Assembly: GCA_046728015.1 (NCBI GenBank)
Contig: JBKPDQ010000148.1
Coordinates: 1-34,637 of the forward strand
Reading direction: 5' to 3'
Source: DATAFO01 sp046728015
GTDB taxonomy: Bacteria > Actinomycetota > Thermoleophilia > Solirubrobacterales > 70-9
DNA: 34,637 bases
Every line of letters begins with the position of its first letter. Position 1 is the stretch's first letter. This document shows positions 30,614 through 34,637 of this stretch, in pieces. Under the pieces are notes generated by a model. That model was not told the DNA's origin and made no database searches. It saw only the letters and a program-made list of their open reading frames with translations. Position numbers and translations under genes: made by a program.

Positions 30614-31266
30614 TCAGGCGCGGCGCAGCGCGCGCAGCGCGGCGAGCGTGTCCTCGGGCTCGGGACGGGTCGTGTAGTCGGGATCGCTCTCCGCGTGCCG
30701 GATGACCCGCCCTGATCGATCACGAAGCGGGCGGGCATCGGCAGCGTCCATGACTCGTCGCCGTTGTAGGTGGCGAGATGCAGCGGGAAGGTCGCGTAGA
30801 GCGTCCGCAGATACTCCGGCAGCGCGAACGTCAGACCGAAGCGTCCCGCCACTTCGTTGCCTCGGTCGGAGAGGATCTCGAACGTCAAGCCGCGACTCCG
30901 GATCAGCTCACGGCTGTGCTCGGGCAACTGGGGCGTGATAGCCACGAGCGTCGCACCCAGCGCCTCGATGTCCGGCACGACCTTCTGTAGAGCTACCAGC
31001 TCCACATTGCAGTAGGGTCACCACCGGCCCCGGTAGAAGCTAACCACCAGCGGCCCGCGCGCGAGCAGCGCCGCGGAGTCCACGAGCCGCTCCTCGGCGT
31101 TCGGCAGCGTGAAGCGCGAGGCCAACGCGCCCGCCTTCAGCACGCGTGCCACGGCGCCCGAGGCCCGCAGCTCGTCCACGGCCCGATGCATCATGGCGAC
31201 CACCTCTGGTGGCCGCCTGGCCTCCAACCGCGTCCGGAGTGCCTTCAGCTCCTCGTTCAACGACAT
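30614..31266 (-). CDS. Peroxiredoxin-like (AhpC/TSA) selenoprotein with UxxC active site
   Basis: From ATG 31266 (GGAGGAG upstream) the frame runs through SLNEELKALRTRLEARRPPE and LLARGPLVVSFYRGRW to TGA (31020-31018, codon 83). It then continues in frame as PYCNVELVALQKVVPDIEAL, GATLVAITPQLPEHSRELIR. The family motif is FYRGxWCPYCN, so the TGA replaces the catalytic Cys of CxxC, giving U-P-Y-C. A hairpin with a UGGUA loop lies 12 bases beyond. The C-terminus (VIRHAESDPDYTTRPEPEDT, LAALRALRRA) is in another frame owing to one missing base near 30709, so an assembly error or recent mutation also affects this gene. It leads a likely operon with the OsmC-like selenoprotein. Confidence 0.85.
30987..31005 (-). 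promoter_or_regulatory. Putative bacterial SECIS hairpin of the peroxiredoxin-like gene
   Basis: GTGGAGC-TGGTA-GCTCTAC on the minus strand forms a seven-base-pair stem with one G-U pair and a five-base UGGUA loop carrying the GGU feature of known bacterial SECIS loops. It starts 12 bases after the TGA, matching the spacing of the Escherichia coli fdhF element. It lies wholly within codons whose amino acids fit the family. Confidence 0.75.
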
Positions 31267-31578
31267 CCCGGTCTCCTCCATCCCTTTCGACACGCCGACG
31301 CCGGCGATGGATTCGGGGGCGTTCCCCCCGACGTTCCTCCGTCGAATCACCTGTCGGTTGGGGGCGTCCCGCCATGTGCCACGAGCCGACGGCGTCCACC
31401 GCGGACCCAATTGGCGACAGATTGGCGACGGTCACACGCCGGGAGTGGTGGCATCTAATGGGGTGAGGGGCGGAAGGCCTGCGAAGGACGACACGATCAG
31501 CAAGTACTTCGCCGCGGCTTCCTCGATCTCATCCCCGAGATCAACGGGACGGGCGACAGTCCTGACAGGAGGATGATA
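31267..31578. promoter_or_regulatory. Divergent intergenic region of the selenoprotein operon and a hydrolase gene
   Basis: These 312 bases separate two divergently read genes and must contain both promoters. I found no protein fragment and no clear palindrome. The right end has AGGAGG six bases before ATG 31579. Confidence 0.4.
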
Positions 31579-32442
31579 ATGAGACCGACAACATCGAAAG
31601 GCGTGCTCACGCTTGGCGCGCTGGTCGCGGTGGCCATGGCGGGCGTGTTGACGACTGGGGGGCCCACGCCCCACGCCTCAGGGGCCGCGACCTCGAAGAC
31701 GTACCCGACACTCCACAAGACCATCACGGTCGACGGCCTCGACATTTTCTACCGCGAGGCGGGGCCACAGACGGCACCCACGATCCTGTTGCTCCACGGA
31801 TTCCCCACGTCCTCGCACATGTTCCGCAACCTGATCCCCGCGTTGTCCGACACGTTCCACCTGGTGGCGCCCGACTATCCGGGCTTCGGCCACAGCGCCA
31901 TGCCCCCGGTGGACGCGTTCGACTACACGTTCGATAACCTCGCGAAGATCATCGACGCGTTCTCCCAGAAGCTGGGGGTGCGCACGTACACGCTCTACGT
32001 CATGGACTACGGGGCGCCCATCGGCTACCGCCTCGCCGCCGCACACCCAGAGCGCGTGCAGGCCCTGATCGTGCAGAACGGCAACGCGTATGAGGAGGGG
32101 CTGCGGGACTTCTGGAAGCCGTTGCGCGCCTACTGGAGCGACCGGAGCGAGGCGAACGCCGAGCCGCTCCGGAAGTTCCTCACCCTCGAGGGAACCCGCT
32201 GGCAGTACACGCACGGCGTCCGCAACCCCGAGGCGATCAGTCCGGACAACTGGATCGTCGATCAGTCCTTCCAGGATCGGCCCGGGAACAAGGCGATTCA
32301 GCTCCAGCTGTTCTACGACTATCGCTCGAATCCGCCGCTGTATCCCCAGTGGCACACGTACTTCGGGCGGCATGTCAGCAGGTGGAGAACGGGCGCGCGG
32401 AGTGTCTCGCGTGCCCGTCCCCCCGCGAGAGAGGTGACCTGA
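31579..32442 (+). pseudogene. Exported alpha/beta hydrolase (haloalkane dehalogenase/epoxide hydrolase type), C-terminus lost
   Basis: From ATG 31579 the protein has a signal peptide (GVLTLGALVAVAMAGVLTTG) and a hydrolase fold: ILLLHGFPTSSHMFRNLIPA with HGFP oxyanion hole, DYPGFGHS, and nucleophile Asp143 in LYVMDYGAPIGY, the haloalkane dehalogenase/epoxide hydrolase type. The family alignment runs to SNPPLYPQWHTYFGRH at about residue 268. It then gives way to an Arg-rich tail, so the last ~60 residues, including the catalytic His, are missing. The enzyme is therefore expected to be inactive. A deletion near 32370 probably joined the gene to unrelated DNA before the MOSC gene. Confidence 0.8.
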
Positions 32443-32514
32443 TAGGGTCGGGCGGACACCACCGCCTCGCGTTCCATGGACAGGGGAAGCTCGCAGGGCA
32501 AGGAGGATGACGTG

Positions 32515-33222
32515 ATGAGGCTCCTCTCGGTCAACGTCTCAACACCCAAGGAGGTCCGCCAGAACGGCAAGATCATCACCACCGGGATCTTCAAGGAATC
32601 GGTCCCCGGACGCGTGATGCTCCGGACGCGGAACCTCGACGGCGACGGGCAAGCGGATCTGAACGCCCACGGCGGGGTCCATAAGGCGGCCTACGCCTAC
32701 AGCATCGAGAACTACGAGTACTGGAAGCGCGAGCTCGGGCGTGACGACTTCCGATATGGGCAGTTCGGCGAGAACTTCACGGTGGAGGGGATGCTCGAGG
32801 ACGTCGTCCATCTCGGCGACGTGTTTCGAGTGGGCGGAGCGCTGGTGCAGGTCAGCGAGCCCCGAGCGCCGTGCGCCAAGCTCGCGCTCAAGATGGGCCT
32901 GCCCCAGTTCCCGAAGCGGTTCCTGGCCAGCGAGCGGGTCGGCTTCTATCTGCGGGTCCGCCGGGAGGGCGAGGTGGGTGCGGGCGACGTCATCGAGCGG
33001 GTCGAGGCGGACCCGGAGCGGATGTCGGTCCGCCAGTTCGTCCACCTGGCGTACTTCGACGAGGGCAACCTGGCGGAGGTGCGGCGAGCCCTGCGGATTC
33101 GGGCGCTGCCGCCAGACTGGCGCGAGTGGCTCGAGGATGTGTTGGCCAAAGCCGGAACGGGGGCGCCCGAGAAGGGCGACTGCTGCGGCGAGCGCGAGGG
33201 CCGGGCGGCAGCGTCCACCTAG
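32515..33222 (+). CDS. MOSC-domain protein (YiiM-like)
   Basis: A 235-residue protein: VSTPKEVRQNGKIITTGIFK, LDGDGQADLNAHGGVHKAAY, AYSIENYEYWKRELGRDDFR, YGQFGENFTVEGMLEDVVHL, GDVFRVGGALVQVSEPRAPC (the MOSC active-site Cys120), followed by a C-terminal 3-alpha domain (RMSVRQFVHLAYFDEGN). YiiM-type MOSC proteins bind a molybdenum cofactor and reduce N-hydroxylated compounds. ATG 32515 has AAGGAGG eight bases upstream; an in-frame GTG three bases earlier is possible. The tail KGDCCGEREG has an unusual Cys pair. It is the last gene before a long gene-free region. Confidence 0.93.
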   Translation: MRLLSVNVSTPKEVRQNGKIITTGIFKESVPGRVMLRTRNLDGDGQADLNAHGGVHKAAYAYSIENYEYWKRELGRDDFRYGQFGENFTVEGMLEDVVHLGDVFRVGGALVQVSEPRAPCAKLALKMGLPQFPKRFLASERVGFYLRVRREGEVGAGDVIERVEADPERMSVRQFVHLAYFDEGNLAEVRRALRIRALPPDWREWLEDVLAKAGTGAPEKGDCCGEREGRAAAST

Positions 33223-34011
33223 TCTCCGCAGCGTCGAAGCGTCATCGTCTCGGTCGCCTCCGAGAGGACAACTCCGCGGACCCGTGGTCCCGGCCCGCGT
33301 CGGTCTCCCAACGGCGCCGGCGCCTTGCCGCCCAGCAGGGGGATGGAGCGTGGGGGAAGCGCTGACCTTTGGACGGCGCTCCTCGGGTTTCGGCGTTGCG
33401 CTGGACCTCCTCTCGTGCCGACCAAGTCCCGGTCGAAGATCCCGCCGGTCCAGCGGGGCCGAGCGGCGCGGCGAACACGACTTCACGCCGGGTTGCCGAA
33501 TATGCGCCTCCGGGCCTAACGGGCGATCCCGCCGCTCCCAGATGGCGTGGGGCGCCCGAAGGGCCCACGCCGCGATCGGCGCTTCCGCGAGGTCCCGAAG
33601 CGGCGCGCCCGGCAGCGCCCGCTCCCCCCGCGCGAAGCCGCCGACGAGAAGCGGTCCAACGCGCAATCAGACAGCAGCTGCTCCGCCGGCTCGCGCGGCG
33701 CTGGCGACCGCCGGCGTGCGGCGGAGCTCGGCGACGCCCGCGTGAACCACTCCGTGGCCGGGACTACGACGAGGGTAGGAGCGCTCCCGCGCGATGAGGC
33801 CTATGGGCGGTCCTCGAGGTGCCACCACCTCTCAGGACGCAGGCCAGGATCCGGGATGATGATCGACAACGCGAGCTCGACGTGCCCACCCAGCGGATCA
33901 TTCATACCGACGTCCAGGAGGCATGCTATTCTCCTGGCGACCTCGCACCGCGGAGCCGTGGCGGCGATCCGGATGCGGGACGCGGGCCAGCGCGCGTAAG
34001 CGCTCGAGTTG
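33223..34011. other. 790-base region without a recognisable gene; contains an inverted repeat
   Basis: No familiar protein or RNA is visible despite long open frames in several phases. An inverted repeat CCAGGAG-N10-CTCCTGG lies at 33914-33937, about 75 bases upstream of the sigma-factor ATG, and could be its operator or part of its promoter. The remainder is GC-rich without repeats. Confidence 0.4.
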
Positions 34012-34620
34012 ATGGCAGTCCACGCGGCGGACGATACCGACGAGGCGCTCGCGGCCCGCGCCGCGGCGGGGGAGGAAGCGGCGTTCGAGGCGCTCGTGGC
34101 GCGGCACGAGGCCCGCGTGCACCGGCTGGCCTGCCGCCTCACCGGCCACGAGGGCGACGCGCAGGATGTCCTGCAGGAGACCTTCCTCGCCGCCTACCGC
34201 GGCCTGGCGACGTTCCGAGGCGACGCACGATTCTCCACCTGGTTCTATCGCATCGCCACGAACACCGCGCTGATGCACCGCCGCGCGAAGGCGCGGCACC
34301 CGGCGGAGTCCCTCGAGGCGTACCTGCCGCGCTTCACCGAGGACGGCGTCCACGCCGGGGAGCCGGCCGACCTGTTGGCCGCGAGCCGGGCGGACGACGT
34401 GCTCGACCGCAAGGAGCTGGCCGCGCGGGCGCGGGCCGGGCTCGACCGTCTGCCGGAGGCGTATCGCGACGCGTTCGTCCTGCGCGACCTGGAAGAGATG
34501 CCAACCGAGGAGGTCGCCGAGGTGCTCGGCCTCAGTGCCGCCGCGGTGCGCCAGCGCGTGCACCGGGCGCGCTTGATGCTGCGCGGCTACCTGAGCGACC
34601 TCGTGGGGGTCAAGCCATGA
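34012..34620 (+). CDS. ECF RNA polymerase sigma factor (RpoE-like)
   Basis: A 202-residue ECF sigma factor. Region 2 is FEALVARHEARVHRLACRLT, GHEGDAQDVLQETFLAAYRG, LATFRGDARFSTWFYRIATN. Region 4 is LDRLPEAYRDAFVLRDLEEM, PTEEVAEVLGLSAAAVRQRV, HRARLMLRGYL. The DVLQETFLxxYRG and RLPExYRxxFVLRDLEEM motifs are complete. There is no C-terminal extension, unlike the ECF41 types at the other end of the window. ATG 34012 is used (TTG 34009 is an alternative); no strong ribosome-binding site is visible. The stop overlaps the next ATG by four bases, suggesting coupling with a regulator gene downstream. Confidence 0.93.
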   Translation: MAVHAADDTDEALAARAAAGEEAAFEALVARHEARVHRLACRLTGHEGDAQDVLQETFLAAYRGLATFRGDARFSTWFYRIATNTALMHRRAKARHPAESLEAYLPRFTEDGVHAGEPADLLAASRADDVLDRKELAARARAGLDRLPEAYRDAFVLRDLEEMPTEEVAEVLGLSAAAVRQRVHRARLMLRGYLSDLVGVKP

Positions 34621-34637
34621 CGACTCCGCTCGTCTGC
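34617..34637 (+). CDS. Start of a gene coupled to the sigma factor, probably an anti-sigma factor
   Basis: ATG at 34617 overlaps the sigma-factor stop (ATGA) and gives MTTPLVC before the window ends. ECF sigma factors of this kind are usually followed by a zinc-finger anti-sigma protein, and many of those begin with a short MTxxxxC stretch. The assignment is by position only. Confidence 0.4.

Noticed and set aside
33223..34011. Possible gene in the 790-base region before the last sigma factor
   Set aside because: Several long open frames exist in this GC-rich stretch, but none shows a family motif, signal peptide or start site.
1..34637. CRISPR array or phage structural genes
   Set aside because: No regularly spaced repeats and no capsid, tail or terminase-like proteins were seen.

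Overview
This is a high-GC (roughly two-thirds G+C by eye), gene-dense accessory region of a bacterial chromosome. It is crowded with small enzyme families common in soil bacteria: VOC/glyoxalase-like, SRPBCC, PNPOx-like, DUF899, DUF1801, SnoaL-like, alpha/beta hydrolase, AhpD-like, and ECF41-type sigma factors. No rRNA, tRNA or housekeeping operon is present, so the lineage cannot be fixed. An uncultured soil lineage such as Rokubacteria/Methylomirabilota, or a high-GC actinobacterium-like genome, would fit, but this is a guess.

Layout. 1-1463: edge of an ECF41/SigJ-type sigma factor and a VOC protein. 1555-5177: a foreign-looking island bounded by two direct ~165-bp repeats. Each repeat is the left end plus first codons of an IS110-type element. 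Between them lie an intact, different IS110 transposase, a lower-GC YcaC-like hydrolase and a divergent AraC regulator. 5401-8248: a polytopic membrane protein, an IS91-type transposase scrap and a serine beta-lactamase-fold hydrolase. 8363-13350: SRPBCC proteins, a DUF899/secreted-protein chimera, a PNPOx-like protein, an SRPBCC-alpha/beta-hydrolase fusion and a PhnB-like protein. 14199-17958: an internally deleted sigma factor coupled to a VOC gene, DUF1801 genes, a PNPOx-like protein and a secreted hydrolase. 17987-20641: gene scraps including an integron-integrase-like piece, a frameshifted Tat-exported epoxide hydrolase and SnoaL-like proteins. 20833-24646: AlaX, a monooxygenase-fold protein, two DUF899 proteins and DUF2182. 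25231-26876: a DUF3052-like gene and a convincing integron attC site terminating a cassette of two AhpD-like genes. 26877-28755: a MarR regulator with three matching palindromic operators. 29392-31266: a redox operon. 31579-34637: a truncated hydrolase, a MOSC protein, an ECF sigma factor and the first codons of its presumed anti-sigma factor.

The strongest observation is the redox operon at 30115-31266. Two adjacent genes, a peroxiredoxin-like protein and an OsmC-like protein, are each interrupted by one in-frame TGA exactly where the family has its active-site cysteine. Each TGA is followed at the expected distance by a hairpin with a UGGUA or UGGCA loop. This is the pattern of bacterial selenocysteine insertion, and it predicts a two-selenoprotein peroxide-detoxification operon next to an NADPH-dependent FMN reductase.

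Second-rank observations are the integron attC with its cassette, the IS110-derived repeats with identical boundaries, an in-frame chimera joining a DUF899 N-terminus to a secreted protein, and a MarR operator set embedded in promoters. The window also has an unusual number of single-base frameshifts in otherwise well-conserved genes. Several may be assembly errors; others sit among genuine gene fragments.
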